A stretch of DNA of 64,000 bases from Methanothrix sp. (GTDB lineage: Archaea > Halobacteriota > Methanosarcinia > Methanotrichales > Methanotrichaceae). Below are positions 36,096-44,930 of this stretch, one piece after another. The notes under the pieces are model-generated. The model was not told the origin of the DNA. It searched no databases and was given only the letters and a program-made list of their open reading frames with translations. Positions within the stretch are counted from its first letter, which is position 1. Each line of letters begins with the position of its first letter. The stretch covers positions 372,001-436,000 of the forward strand of contig NZ_JADJJX010000002.1 in NCBI RefSeq assembly GCF_016706325.1, read 5' to 3'. The position numbers were made by a program, and so were the translations under genes.

Positions 36096-37283
36096 TCATT
36101 CCTCCGTTGTCCAGTCCATCCACTGGGCTGATCGCAGCTTTTCAGCTGTCTCCCGGTCCACTCCATAGACCTTCTGGTAGAAGTCCAGCAGCCACTGGGT
36201 CAGGTCTATGTCCTGGAATCGGTCCGGGTATGCAGCCTTGGCGATGACCATAACATCGATTGGATACTCCAGCCGCTTGGCGCAGTTGCATGGAGACCAG
36301 GGAAGAGCAGTAACATTCCTGTCCTGCACCGCCCTCAGCTCTTGCAGGTTCTGGTAGTAAGGGGCCTCATAGAGCTCTCGCGGCGGATGATATCCGGATG
36401 CTGTGCAGAGAACTATGGCATCGGGATCCAGGGCCAAAAGCTGCTCGGCATTAAGGGTCTTGAAGTAGCCCGGATCCCGGAAGGCATTCTCAGCGTGAAC
36501 CAGATCCTCAATGAAGTAGGACTCTATGGTATCCAGGCCGAAGACCTGTCCTGCACCGCCCTCCTTCCGGGCAGAGGGAGACAGCCCCAGGATGAGAACT
36601 CCAGGCTTCTGCTCTTCTGGAACATCCGCAGTCCTCTCTCTCACCAGATCCACCTGGCTCACCAGATATTCCGCCAGCTCATCTGCCTCGCCCTCCTTGC
36701 CAAATAGGCTGCCTATGATTCTGATCTCATCGGATATGGTGGAGATGTCCTTATGCTGCTCCTCATTGAAGTTGTGAGCATAGAGCACCACCAGGGGTAT
36801 TCCTAAAGACTCGAAGCTGGATATGGTCTTCTGGGCGGCCTCATCATTGTACCTTAAGGAGCAGTCGCCTGCTCTAAGGATAACCACATCCGGCTCCAGC
36901 TCGGCGATGGCCTCGAAGTTTGGTGCGGCATCGCCTTTGGCGACAATTGGAAGCTCTCTTAAACGGGGATACAGGAAGCTGACTGGATTTTCCCCATCCT
37001 TATAGACGATGGGCTCGCCTTTCACGCTCTCATATGTGTAGTTCCAGATCCTGGGAAGACAGGTGGAGCCTATGCCCACGATCTTATCCTCCTCTCCCAA
37101 GACCAGCATCGTCCCTTCTATCAGGCCGTCGCTGATGGTCACCACCCGATCTATCTCTGCCGGAACGGTCACATCCACGCCACGGCCATCCACAACTGTC
37201 CTCGTCCCCTCCGCTGCCAGGCAAGTGCTCATTAAAAGGAATGCACAAGCCAAAAAGACCGGCCATTTCTTCAGCAGTCTCAT
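36096..37283 (-). CDS. TroA/FepB-fold binding protein, first copy (system B)
   Basis: 395 residues with a signal peptide (WPVFLACAFLLMSTCLAAEG). Paralogue of the next gene: TVVDGRGVDVTVPAEIDRVV, GSTCLPRIWNYTYESVKG, LSPSARKEGGAGQVFGLDT and YPIDVMVIAKAAYPDRF. Works with the FecCD permease and ATPase upstream. The order permease-ATPase-two binding proteins is unusual, since binding proteins generally come first. Confidence 0.9.
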   Translation of the reverse strand: MRLLKKWPVFLACAFLLMSTCLAAEGTRTVVDGRGVDVTVPAEIDRVVTISDGLIEGTMLVLGEEDKIVGIGSTCLPRIWNYTYESVKGEPIVYKDGENPVSFLYPRLRELPIVAKGDAAPNFEAIAELEPDVVILRAGDCSLRYNDEAAQKTISSFESLGIPLVVLYAHNFNEEQHKDISTISDEIRIIGSLFGKEGEADELAEYLVSQVDLVRERTADVPEEQKPGVLILGLSPSARKEGGAGQVFGLDTIESYFIEDLVHAENAFRDPGYFKTLNAEQLLALDPDAIVLCTASGYHPPRELYEAPYYQNLQELRAVQDRNVTALPWSPCNCAKRLEYPIDVMVIAKAAYPDRFQDIDLTQWLLDFYQKVYGVDRETAEKLRSAQWMDWTTEE

Positions 37284-37347
37284 TCATCCCACCTTCTTTG
37301 TCTCTTGATCCGCCTCGACTGTTCCTTTTCCCTCAGATCCCGCGCCT

Positions 37348-38304
37348 TCAGGCCTCTCCAGAGCGGATCTGCCTCTTATCAACCCCACACTCCCCCAATC
37401 GATGGCTCAGGGTCTGAGAGAGGATAACACTCTCCTTTTTCCCGCCCCGCTGCAACCGATCCCAACCCTCATCAGAGGCCCCAATCATCCCCACAGCTCT
37501 CTTTCCAAAGCCTCTCATCTCCTCCCGGAGCGCCACATCCCTCGGCAGCACCACTCTTATCCCCCCAAAGCTCCTCACAGAGCGGACATCCTGATAGATC
37601 TCATCCATCGTCTCCTCGGTGATGACATTTCTTGAGGATCCTTCCTTGATGATGCGGTTGTCCTTCATCACCACCACCTTGTCGCAAAACCAGCTCACGT
37701 GATTGGGGTCGTGGCTGCAGGCCAGGATGGTGACTCCCCTCTCTGCGACCATCCTCATTATCCTCCAGATTCTGATCTGGTTGCTGAAGTCCAGAGCTGA
37801 TGTCGGCTCATCCAGGAACATGAGCGGCGTCTCCTGGGCGATTGCCCTGGCCATCAGTATCATCTGGCGCTGGCCTCCTGATAGCTGATTGTAGGGATGA
37901 TCGGCAAGCTCTGTCAGCCCCAGAAGATCCAGGGCCTCAGCAGCCTTCATCTTATCATCCCTGCTGATACCAAAGAATCCATTCAGCCGGGGGGTTCTGC
38001 CCATCAAGACCACCTCCCGGGCCAGATAGGGGAATGGAGGCTTATGCTCCTGGGGAACATAGGCCACTATCTTGGCCATGTCCTCGACCTTCAATTTCTT
38101 GATATCCTTTCCGTCCATACGGATAGACCCGCGATTGGACTTCAGAAAGTTCAGGCAGCACTTGAATAGGGTTGTCTTTCCGCAGCCATTGGGGCCAAAT
38201 AAGCCACATAGCTCACCCTCGTTCACCTCAAAGGACACCCCCCTCAATACCGGGGTGTCTCCATAGCTGAAGTGAAGGTCTTTGACATCGAGCATTGGCG
38301 TCAT
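37348..38304 (-). CDS. FecE-type ABC ATPase (system B)
   Basis: 318 residues; Walker A GPNGCGKTT, LSGGQRQMILMARAI, LMFLDEPTSALD. Siderophore/cobalamin-type importer ATPases are about 260 residues, so the last about 60 (RGFGKRAVGMIGASDEGWDR onwards) form an extension of unknown role. Overlaps the permease by 4 bases. Confidence 0.92.
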   Translation of the reverse strand: MTPMLDVKDLHFSYGDTPVLRGVSFEVNEGELCGLFGPNGCGKTTLFKCCLNFLKSNRGSIRMDGKDIKKLKVEDMAKIVAYVPQEHKPPFPYLAREVVLMGRTPRLNGFFGISRDDKMKAAEALDLLGLTELADHPYNQLSGGQRQMILMARAIAQETPLMFLDEPTSALDFSNQIRIWRIMRMVAERGVTILACSHDPNHVSWFCDKVVVMKDNRIIKEGSSRNVITEETMDEIYQDVRSVRSFGGIRVVLPRDVALREEMRGFGKRAVGMIGASDEGWDRLQRGGKKESVILSQTLSHRLGECGVDKRQIRSGEA

Positions 38305-39383
38305 CCCAGCATCGCCTTGCCTCTGGTCCTGAGAAGATAGAACAGGTATGGTGCTCCGAGGATGGAGGTGATGATTCCTACTGGGATCTCAGAGCTGGTG
38401 AGCGTTCGCGCCATGGTATCACAGACCAGAAGATAAGATCCCCCAAGAATGGCCGATGCAGGGATGACATATCGATGATCAGGTCCCAGCATCATTCGCG
38501 TGGCATGGGGCATCATCAGGCCCACCCAGGCGATAATTCCCACTGTGGACACTGCCAGGGAGGTTACAAGCGTGGCCAGGGTGATGAGGATGAACTTGTA
38601 CTTCTCTGGGTTGACTCCAAGGGCTCTGGCCTCGTCATCGCCCATGGAGAGGATGTTCAGCTTCCAGCCCAGGGCCCACATGATCAGGAAACAGGGAATC
38701 ATGATCGGAGCGAGAAGGCGGACGTCGCCCCATGTGGCATAATAAAAGCCACCCATCAACCAGAAGACGATCTCCCGCAGGGCAGCATCTGTGGCGATAT
38801 ACTTTAGGATGGAGACCATTGCAGAGAATATTGAGCCGATGATCACGCCAGCCAGGATCAGAGTCACTATGGGCGTCTCTTTCCTGACGCGGGCCAGGAA
38901 GTATGCCATGGCCACGGCCAGAGAACCAAAGATAAATGCAGAGAGCTGGATGGACAGGAAAAAGCTGGAATAGACTATGCCCATAGCGGCGCCAAAAGCA
39001 GCCCCAGAGGAGATGCCCAGGATATAGGGCTCGACCAGCGGATTTCTGAAGCAGCCCTGGAAGACTGCGCCTGCCGTGGCCAGGGCTGTGCCTACGATCA
39101 CTGCCAGGAGGACTCGGGGAATTCTGAGTTCCCAAACGATGGTGTTATGAAGCTTGGTGACGCCGGTCACATCTGCAAAGGGAGATATATGGACCAGTAC
39201 GATTCGATAGACATCGGCGATGGAGATGTTATAGGCTCCAAAGGTTATCGCCACCCCGACTGTGATGAGAAGAAGTATCAAAAGAGCTGAGAGTATCAGG
39301 ATCTTGCGGCCTTCCGAGTAACCAGATGAGATATCGAAGCCCAGCCGCTCCAGCAAGCCTATTTTCCTGATTGTATCTGCCAA
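38301..39383 (-). CDS. FecCD-type ABC permease (system B)
   Basis: 360 residues with about ten helices: LRIPRVLLAVIVGTALATAGAVFQGCFRNPLVEPYILGISSGA is the classic FecCD N-terminal region. It begins the leftward block permease-ATPase-binding proteins, about 200 bases after the secreted FmdE gene that is on the same strand. Substrates of the family are iron chelates, haem and corrinoids. Confidence 0.93.
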   Translation of the reverse strand: MADTIRKIGLLERLGFDISSGYSEGRKILILSALLILLLITVGVAITFGAYNISIADVYRIVLVHISPFADVTGVTKLHNTIVWELRIPRVLLAVIVGTALATAGAVFQGCFRNPLVEPYILGISSGAAFGAAMGIVYSSFFLSIQLSAFIFGSLAVAMAYFLARVRKETPIVTLILAGVIIGSIFSAMVSILKYIATDAALREIVFWLMGGFYYATWGDVRLLAPIMIPCFLIMWALGWKLNILSMGDDEARALGVNPEKYKFILITLATLVTSLAVSTVGIIAWVGLMMPHATRMMLGPDHRYVIPASAILGGSYLLVCDTMARTLTSSEIPVGIITSILGAPYLFYLLRTRGKAMLG

Positions 39384-39589
39384 TATTGCACACCATCCCC
39401 TTTTTCAAATCCGGTCATGATCACAGCCACAGCACACTTCTTATAATGATTAACAATTGATGTGAATCATGCCAATTATAGTAGCAAAAGATGCTTATTT
39501 CATATATATAAGGCTGCTGCTGAATGCCAAAACCGCCATGAATTGAGCAGTTTCATAAAAAAAAGAAAAAATGGTCGGCTCAACAACCC
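39384..39589 (-). promoter_or_regulatory. Promoter and inverted-repeat operator of system B
   Basis: Minus-strand TATA-like TTATATATATG at about 39501-39512. Downstream of it, TGATTAACA (39447-39455) and TGTGAATCA (39461-39469) are complementary at 8 of 9 bases with a 5-base spacer. This looks like a dimeric repressor site near the transcription start. Its core AACAATTG also occurs before system D (55262-55269). Confidence 0.5.
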
Positions 39590-40627
39590 TCAGGTTAAGA
39601 CTCCAAGGACCTTCAGGGGATGGACTCCAGCGCTCTGGAGGGCGACAAGCTCGTTGTTATTCGAGAGGCTGAACTCCTTGATGGTGGAGACGAAATCCTC
39701 TGGAGAGTCGATGGCATCCATCAGGACGACGTCCTCCTTCAGCCTGTAGGCCCAGCTCGGCCAGATGTCTGCATTGCTCATGCTCTCTGCCTTGCTGAAG
39801 TTGAACCCGAGGACCAGGCCGTCACCGGACTTGGATGATGCATCCCAGCGGATGAATATCCCTGCGACTCTGGTGCCGTTATTTTTCTCGGTCAAAGCGC
39901 TTGTCTCGTCTGCAGTGAGGGACTTGACGAAGAGGCCGCTCTTTCCAGGAGTGCAGTCCCAAGCTATCTGGAAGTAGTCATCTTTGCACCAGTTGGGACA
40001 AGCGATCACTGAGTAGCTCTGGCTGGCAGGATTCTCTATTGGGAGCTCCCTTTCCATATATTTCGCAAGCAGGAGGCCACTGGAGACTCCAGGGCAGAGG
40101 TGGTCATGGAGCTGGACGGACTTCATGAAGGTGTATGAGGTTTTATCATGAGCCCAGATATTGGCGATGGGCAGCATGTGGCTGAAGTTGCCCGGATCCC
40201 AGCTATCTACATTGGCGAGGATGGTCTCGGTATCGATCTTATCCTTATCCTGGATCTCGAAGCCGGAGGCGTCAGCCTTCACCTTCATGTAGACAGCTTC
40301 TCCGGTGTTTTTATTGAAGAAGCCGAACCAGAGGGGCTTCCAGGGAGCACTCAGGATGTTGGCCAGGTTCTCCTTTCCAGGAGTGCAGCCGGAGATCTCC
40401 ATCACAGCATCAAGGCACAAATCTGTTGTCTGGCCATTGATCACCGGGTATCCGGCATTGGTGACGGCCAGGACGTTGGCATCTCCCTTCTCGAATCCCA
40501 GTTCTGTCATGGCGTAGTTCGTTGCATCAGCTCCTAGCTGGTACATATCCACCCCATCTCCCAGGGCCAATCCTGGCACCAGGAACATCAGGAGCAGAAC
40601 AGTTACTGCAAATCTGTTTATTCTCAA
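39590..40627 (-). CDS. Exported FmdE-domain protein (system B)
   Basis: 345 residues beginning with a signal peptide (FAVTVLLLMFLVPGLALG). Two related halves: residues about 30-150 with CLDAVMEISGCTPGKENL, and 165-345 with the FmdE signature LHDHLCPGVSSGLLLAKYM and CPNWCKDDYFQIAWDCTPGKSGLF. The conserved His-x3-Cys-Pro and later Cys residues would bind metal outside the membrane. It precedes the system B transporter. An extracytoplasmic FmdE suggests a metal chaperone or chelate handler feeding the binding proteins (inference). Confidence 0.88.
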   Translation of the reverse strand: MRINRFAVTVLLLMFLVPGLALGDGVDMYQLGADATNYAMTELGFEKGDANVLAVTNAGYPVINGQTTDLCLDAVMEISGCTPGKENLANILSAPWKPLWFGFFNKNTGEAVYMKVKADASGFEIQDKDKIDTETILANVDSWDPGNFSHMLPIANIWAHDKTSYTFMKSVQLHDHLCPGVSSGLLLAKYMERELPIENPASQSYSVIACPNWCKDDYFQIAWDCTPGKSGLFVKSLTADETSALTEKNNGTRVAGIFIRWDASSKSGDGLVLGFNFSKAESMSNADIWPSWAYRLKEDVVLMDAIDSPEDFVSTIKEFSLSNNNELVALQSAGVHPLKVLGVLT

Positions 40628-40984
40628 TTTATCTCCTCATCTTGTTCTGATAGCCTGCAATCAGCGAAGAGTTGCAGGTACAGAGATCCTTATATCACTG
40701 CAGGTTTATAACTTTTATGCAGATTATTCATACAAAACATGTCTTTATATAGATATTGTATATCGAATTCAGGCCAATGTAAACCGCAAAGGCGGCTGAG
40801 AGATGACCGCCCAGGCCTGCCCCAGAGTGCAGGGAAGGGCCCCTTGCAGAAATCACCTGCTATGAGTGCTGAAGGCGGCGATTTCATCATATAGTCAATT
40901 GTATCTTAGTTGTACTTTTTATTATGTAAAAATGGTTTATTGATATTGTTTTTCAGCAAAGGTACTTATCCTTATACGTAGTAG
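40628..40984 (-). promoter_or_regulatory. Upstream region of the exported FmdE gene
   Basis: Minus-strand TATA-like CTATATAAAG at about 40743-40752, GAGGAG before the ATG, and a TGCAACTC...GATTGCA stem within the leader (40655-40676). Farther out (40785-40870) several GC-rich stems occur (for instance ACCGC/GCGGT around 40793-40826) that I could not assign to a riboswitch class. No gene. Confidence 0.4.
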
Positions 40985-40993
40985 TTGATCTGC

Positions 40994-41239
40994 ATGGAAG
41001 GACTGACTGCTGTCATGGGGAAGCTGGCTCGCCCCCAGAGATATCCCGTCGACCGCCGGGCAGATCAGATGGCTTTGGAGCTGCAGGCGGCAAAGGAGAT
41101 CCTGGCTGAGGTCTTCAGAATAAAGATGACGGAGGTGGATGAGATGATCCTGTCTCGCCTGGATGAGGCCACAATCCCCCGGGACCGTCCAGAGGGGGAT
41201 GGGCTCTGGCCGCGGGAGTTCCGGCTGGAGGATGGCTGA
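40994..41239 (+). CDS. Small conserved-looking hypothetical protein
   Basis: 81 residues from ATG 40994 (a TTG at 40985 is also in frame). Mostly helical: RADQMALELQAAKEILAEVFR, IKMTEVDEMILSRLDEA. Codon use and G+C content match nearby genes, which supports coding. Convergent with the NfnA-like gene. No family recognised. Confidence 0.55.
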   Translation: MEGLTAVMGKLARPQRYPVDRRADQMALELQAAKEILAEVFRIKMTEVDEMILSRLDEATIPRDRPEGDGLWPREFRLEDG

Positions 41240-41280
41240 GGGCTTTTGGCCGCCGATTCCGGCCGTTCTCATCCTCAGCC

Positions 41281-42168
41281 CTATTCCAGCACCATCTCTC
41301 TCTCCTTTTTTCTTGCCTCCTCTTCCATCTTGCACTGATGGATCTCAGTGATCCCGTGGACCTCCAGAGCCTGCATCTCCTCATCCCGGTAAGAATGCAG
41401 CCTCTCCATGAGCAGATCGAAGTTCACCTTGTGGCCATCGAACTCCGGCCCCTCCACACAGGCCAGCCTCATCTGGCCGTCAACCTCCACCCGGCAGCTT
41501 CCACACATTCCCGTGCCATCGATCATGATGGGATTCAGGCTGACTGTGGTCTTGATCCCGAGGGGTTTTGTGATCTCGCTTACCCTCTTCATCATGGGGA
41601 CCGGGCCGATCGCCACCACCACGTCCGGAGTCTCCCTCTCCAGCACCTCAGCCAATAGGTCGGTGACCAGGGCATTGCGTTCGGTGGTTCCTGTATCTGT
41701 GCAGACCAGCAGCTCATCTGAGACCGCCTCCATCTCCTCTCGCAGGATGATCAGCTCCTCATTTCGTGCGCCGATGATGCTTATCACCCTGCTCCCCTCG
41801 TTTTTGAGCTTCTTGGCAATGGGATAGAGAACGGCAACCCCCGTCCCCCCGCCAACGCATATCGCTGTGCCCGCCGCTTCCACCTCAGTGGGCCGGCCAA
41901 GGGGCCCGACCACATTCTCATAGGAGTCTCCTACCTGAAGGGTCTTGAAAAGGGCAGTGGACCAGCCCGCTACCGAGAATATGATGGTTATTGTCCCTTT
42001 GCCGGGATTTATATCCGAGATGGTCATCGGTACCCTCTCCCCAGACTCATTTGCCCTGAGCATCACAAACTGACCGGGCTGGGCCACCCGGGCGATCTTC
42101 GGGGCCTCAATCTCATTGAGGACCATCCTGCCCCCTGCCATCTCCTCTCGCCTAACTATCCTGTTCAT
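41281..42168 (-). CDS. NfnA/SudB-like ferredoxin-NADP reductase subunit
   Basis: 295 residues. FAD-binding part with PGQFVMLRANESGERVPMTI, NAD(P) loop VGGGTGVAVLYPIAKKL, and a C-terminal 2Fe-2S site CGSCRV...LACVEGPEFDGHKV, exactly as in NfnA and SudB. NfnA normally pairs with NfnB (glutamate synthase-like, FAD plus two 4Fe-4S), to bifurcate electrons between NADH, ferredoxin and NADP. No NfnB is next to it here. The last residues form a charged, unusual tail (KMEEEARKKERE). Confidence 0.88.
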   Translation of the reverse strand: MNRIVRREEMAGGRMVLNEIEAPKIARVAQPGQFVMLRANESGERVPMTISDINPGKGTITIIFSVAGWSTALFKTLQVGDSYENVVGPLGRPTEVEAAGTAICVGGGTGVAVLYPIAKKLKNEGSRVISIIGARNEELIILREEMEAVSDELLVCTDTGTTERNALVTDLLAEVLERETPDVVVAIGPVPMMKRVSEITKPLGIKTTVSLNPIMIDGTGMCGSCRVEVDGQMRLACVEGPEFDGHKVNFDLLMERLHSYRDEEMQALEVHGITEIHQCKMEEEARKKEREMVLE

Positions 42169-42544
42169 CCTGCCACCTGTGATCCATCTTTCTGCTATTA
42201 CGATTACTACAGAAGAGATGAAACCGATTCGATGATTTAAAAGTAGTGTATCCCGTCATTGGATATAACAATTGGCCTGGATTGAAGAGAAAAGGAAGCG
42301 GTGCGAGGATCATGCTGTGCGATCGCCTCACCCTAAAGGGATCAGAGAGCAGAGGAAGATCCTCTTCTATGCCGTGGCGAGCCTTTATTCCCTGGCTGGA
42401 CGACAGAGAACCCTGATTATCCGTCAAAGACAGAAATTCATACAAATCGACACGATATAGTTAATTGTGATCCCGTAAGAAGCCATTGGAGAAGCATATT
42501 CTGCGTACTGATATCCTTTGTTGCATCCTTAAGTGCGGCCTCGG

Positions 42545-42660
42545 GCGATCAGTATGATGAGAGATCTGCATGATTGCATAAATAAGATCAAAGAGGAGGT
42601 CGATAAGATACCTCTTGATGATAGACCTCGTGTCCTCGTTGCCCTGCCCCAGCCCGGCGG
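42545..42660 (+). pseudogene. Remnant of a metal-chelate binding-protein gene
   Basis: About 38 codons (LHDCINKIKEEVDKIPLDDR followed by PRVLVALPQPGG) resemble the linker-helix region of TroA/FepB-fold binding proteins, such as RTADVPEEQKPGVLILGLSP in system B. The frame ends where the CRISPR-flanking repeat begins, so it appears truncated by that element. Confidence 0.35.
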
Positions 42661-42956
42661 GTGGGCCCGGCTGAAGGTTGGAATAATATTTAAGAGATCC
42701 TGGCTGTTATCGAGGTTGATTCGAGACCATACAGACTGTTTTTTTCTGGGTGCCGCGAGTCGGCCCTTCGGGCCTCCCGCGCTAATGCCCTGGGCCCCCT
42801 CAACGCCGGGGAGGCTTGGATACAATCGGAACTGGCCGTTGACCGGTTCGAAATGAAACAATACAAACATTAATTGTATGTGAAATGAACGAACAATGTG
42901 AAAATTGATGATAAGATATAATGCCATCACATTTTACAATTAGTATTAAATTCATA
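42661..42956. repeat. CRISPR-flanking repeat element, copy 1 (trailer side of array 1)
   Basis: About 300 bases also found before arrays 2 and 3. It contains GGCCCTTCGGGCC (a hairpin), GTCGGCCC, the phrase GGGCCCCCTCAACGCCGGGG and, next to the array, AAACAATACAAACATTAA, and ends in AAGGTGGAC joined to a degenerate repeat. On the minus strand this is downstream of the array. Confidence 0.75.
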
Positions 42957-43211
42957 AGGTGGACTGGGCCACGACTTTTCAGCCATGGAAATTCAGCCGG
43001 AGAACGGGTAAGTCAGAATCCAACTTACGGTTTCAATTGGGCCACGACTTTTCAGCCATGGATACGGCAACTGTACGCAGGGTACTCAATGCGCCATGGT
43101 ATCGTTTCAATTGGGCCACGACTTTTCAGCCATGGATACAAAAGAGACGGTGGTATGGATGATCCAAGAAGTAAAGTTTCAATTGGGCCACGACTTTTCA
43201 GCCATGGATAC
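42957..43211 (-). CRISPR. CRISPR array 1: 4 repeats of 36 bases, 3 spacers
   Basis: Repeats at 42957-42992 (degenerate: its first 9 bases differ), 43030-43065, 43104-43139 and 43176-43211; spacers 36-38 bases. Plus strand form begins GTTTCAATTGGGCCACGACT and ends GGATAC. On the minus strand it ends ATTGAAAC, the 8-base crRNA tag of type I-A/I-B systems, and the degenerate terminal repeat is at the left, so transcription runs leftward from a leader at the right. Confidence 0.95.
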
Positions 43212-43400
43212 AGCCACCATATTTCGGCCTTTACTGCTATCGAAAAAAAGCCGATTTTCACGAACCTCCTTGACTTACACCTATATCTTAATGGAGTTGA
43301 CCTTGTCAAAGAGGCTTTTTCGATATGCACGGACGTTTCACGCACCTCCCAGGGTTTCAGACACCACCCAGGTGCGTGAAACAGGGACGTTCTCCGTCCC
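43212..43400 (-). promoter_or_regulatory. Leader of CRISPR array 1
   Basis: Directly upstream (minus strand) of the first repeat. Shares with the other two leaders a conserved 35-base AT-rich stretch and a three-site motif: TTTCACGAACCTCC at 43256, TTTCACGCACCTCC at 43336 and its inverse AGGTGCGTGAAAC ending at 43382. A TATA-like AAGATATAGG lies at about 43285. Confidence 0.75.
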
Positions 43401-43517
43401 AGAAATCCATCCGTCTGGCCCGGATGGCCCTGCTGGGCAGGGGGCCTGCTCCCAAATTAAGCAGTTCTGTTCTTATTTCTCAATGTTTAAATCTGTTACG
43501 GTTGCTTTTTCTGACGA

Positions 43518-43660
43518 TCAGACGACAATCGCTCCTCGTTCTGATTCTTGTGGAGTGACTCCGATAGATCCGGCTCTGCCCATAACTGTACCATCCTCCG
43601 GCCCAAGGTCAGTAATCATAATCCTATCCTGATCATGTCTTATCAACTCAAACAGTGCAG
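43518..43660 (-). pseudogene. Fossil of a cas2 gene of a different lineage, C-terminal part
   Basis: In one minus-strand frame about 45 codons read ALFELIRHDQDRIMITDLGP followed by EDG and end GAIVV at a stop (43518-43520). This is the C-terminal half of DLGP-type Cas2. An upstream in-frame stop shows it is not intact. It lies just upstream of leader 1. The intact cas2 at 2947 is a different type. Confidence 0.6.
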
Positions 43661-43775
43661 CCTATGTCTCACCGGTGAGGGCCGATCATCCCGATATCAC
43701 CACAGGGAAAACAATGGCACATTTGCTGGAAATAAGTTGCCTGGAGCTGGAACTTAAGTATTATAACTTGTAAAA

Positions 43776-44340
43776 CCTCAGAAAATATCGCATATTGATG
43801 GTTTCAGGGTTGTTATATATTAATGCAAAAATTCTCCGGACGGGCCCGGTTGAAGGTTGGAATAATGTTCTGGAGATCCAGGCTGTCATCTAGGCTGATT
43901 AGAAACCATACAGACTGTTTTTTTTTCTGGGTGCCGCGAGTCGGCCCTCCGGGATGCTGATGAAGGGGCCCCACGAAGCCAGACAGATCGGACTGAGGAA
44001 GTCGATGGTTTTAGGTTGCGATATATTAATGCAAGAATTCTCCAGGCGGGCCCGGCTGAAGGCTGGAATAATATTTAGGAGATCCAGGCTGTAATCGAAG
44101 TTGATTCGAAACCATACAGACTGTTTTTTCTGGGCGCCGCGAGTCGGCCCTTCGGGCCTCCCGCGCTAATGCCCTGGGCCCCCTCAACGCCGGGGAGGCT
44201 TGGATACAATCGGAACTGGCCGTTGATCGGTTCGAAATGAAACAATACAAACATTAATTATATGTGAAATGAACGAGCAATGTGAAAATTGATGATAAGA
44301 TATGATGTCATCACATTTTACAATTGGTATTAAATTCATA
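43776..44340. repeat. CRISPR-flanking repeat units, tandem pair before array 2
   Basis: Two units of about 200 bases (marker GACTGTTTTTTCTGGG at about 43914 and 44117) run in tandem; the second continues into the full array-proximal element ending at 44340. Units share TATATTAATGCAA, GAAGGTTGGAATAATAT and the CCGCGAGTCGGCCC region. On the minus strand they are open for much of their length and contain QKKQSVW, which resembles the QKSVF strand of Cas2. Confidence 0.75.
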
Positions 44341-44740
44341 AGGTGGACCGGGCCACGACTTTTCAGCCATGGAAATTAAGTTCATGGACTCGATGCAACC
44401 TCTACTGCAATCGGTTTCAATTGGGCACGTCCTTTCAGACATGGATAAAATAACGTCCCTCTATTATGGGACGACTCATGTTCTATGTTTCAATTGGGCC
44501 ACGTCCTTTCAGACATGGATACTATATGCAGCTAGCTATGGCTGCAGGCAACACTCCGGTTTCAATTGGGCCACGACTTTTCAGCCATGGATACGTCGGG
44601 AAATGGAAAGTGTCAAAGATCCGAAAGGTAAAGTTTCAATTGGGCCACGTCCTTTCAGACATGGATACAGAAATAATAGTTCTTTTGAGGTGAAGATAAA
44701 AGAAGTTTCAATTGGGCCACGTCCTTTCAGCCATGGATAC
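44341..44740 (-). CRISPR. CRISPR array 2: 6 repeats, 5 spacers, mixed repeat variants
   Basis: Repeats at 44341-44376 (degenerate terminal), 44414-44448 (one base shorter), 44487-44522, 44559-44594, 44633-44668, 44705-44740. Spacers 36-38 bases. Some repeats carry ACGTCC/CAGACAT, others ACGACT/CAGCCAT; the one nearest the leader is a hybrid. The two variants keep the same 8-base-pair stem with a GAAA loop in the minus-strand RNA through paired changes. Confidence 0.95.
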
Positions 44741-44930
44741 AGCCGCCATTTTTCGGCCTTTGCTGCTATCGGAAAAAAGCCGATTTTCGCACATACCGTC
44801 AACTTTTATGAATACTTTTAGAAAGTAGGTCTCTGTTCAAGACCATTATCGATATGTGCTGGCCTTTCGCGCATCTCCCGGGGTTTTGGACACCACCTCG
44901 ATGTGCGAAATTCGTTAGAAAAACGGTTAT
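44741..44930 (-). promoter_or_regulatory. Leader of CRISPR array 2
   Basis: Same organisation as leader 1: conserved AT-rich stretch next to the repeat, then TTTCGCACATA at 44785, TTTCGCGCATC at 44865 and inverse GATGTGCGAAA at 44900-44910. Distances from the repeat are the same as in leader 1 although the motif differs. Confidence 0.75.

Noticed and set aside
40785..40890. TPP-like riboswitch (CTGAGA and ACCTG motifs)
   Set aside because: Spacing and the other conserved blocks do not fit, and the nearest downstream gene in that orientation is a small hypothetical.
42529..42930. Minus-strand frame of 133 codons in the flanking repeat, and similar frames at 45435-45836
   Set aside because: They run through repeated non-coding elements, differ in frame between copies and have no family; better described as repeats with cas2-like fragments.
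44205..44260. tRNA-like GGTTCGAAAT loop in the flanking repeat
   Set aside because: No matching acceptor, D or anticodon stems around it.
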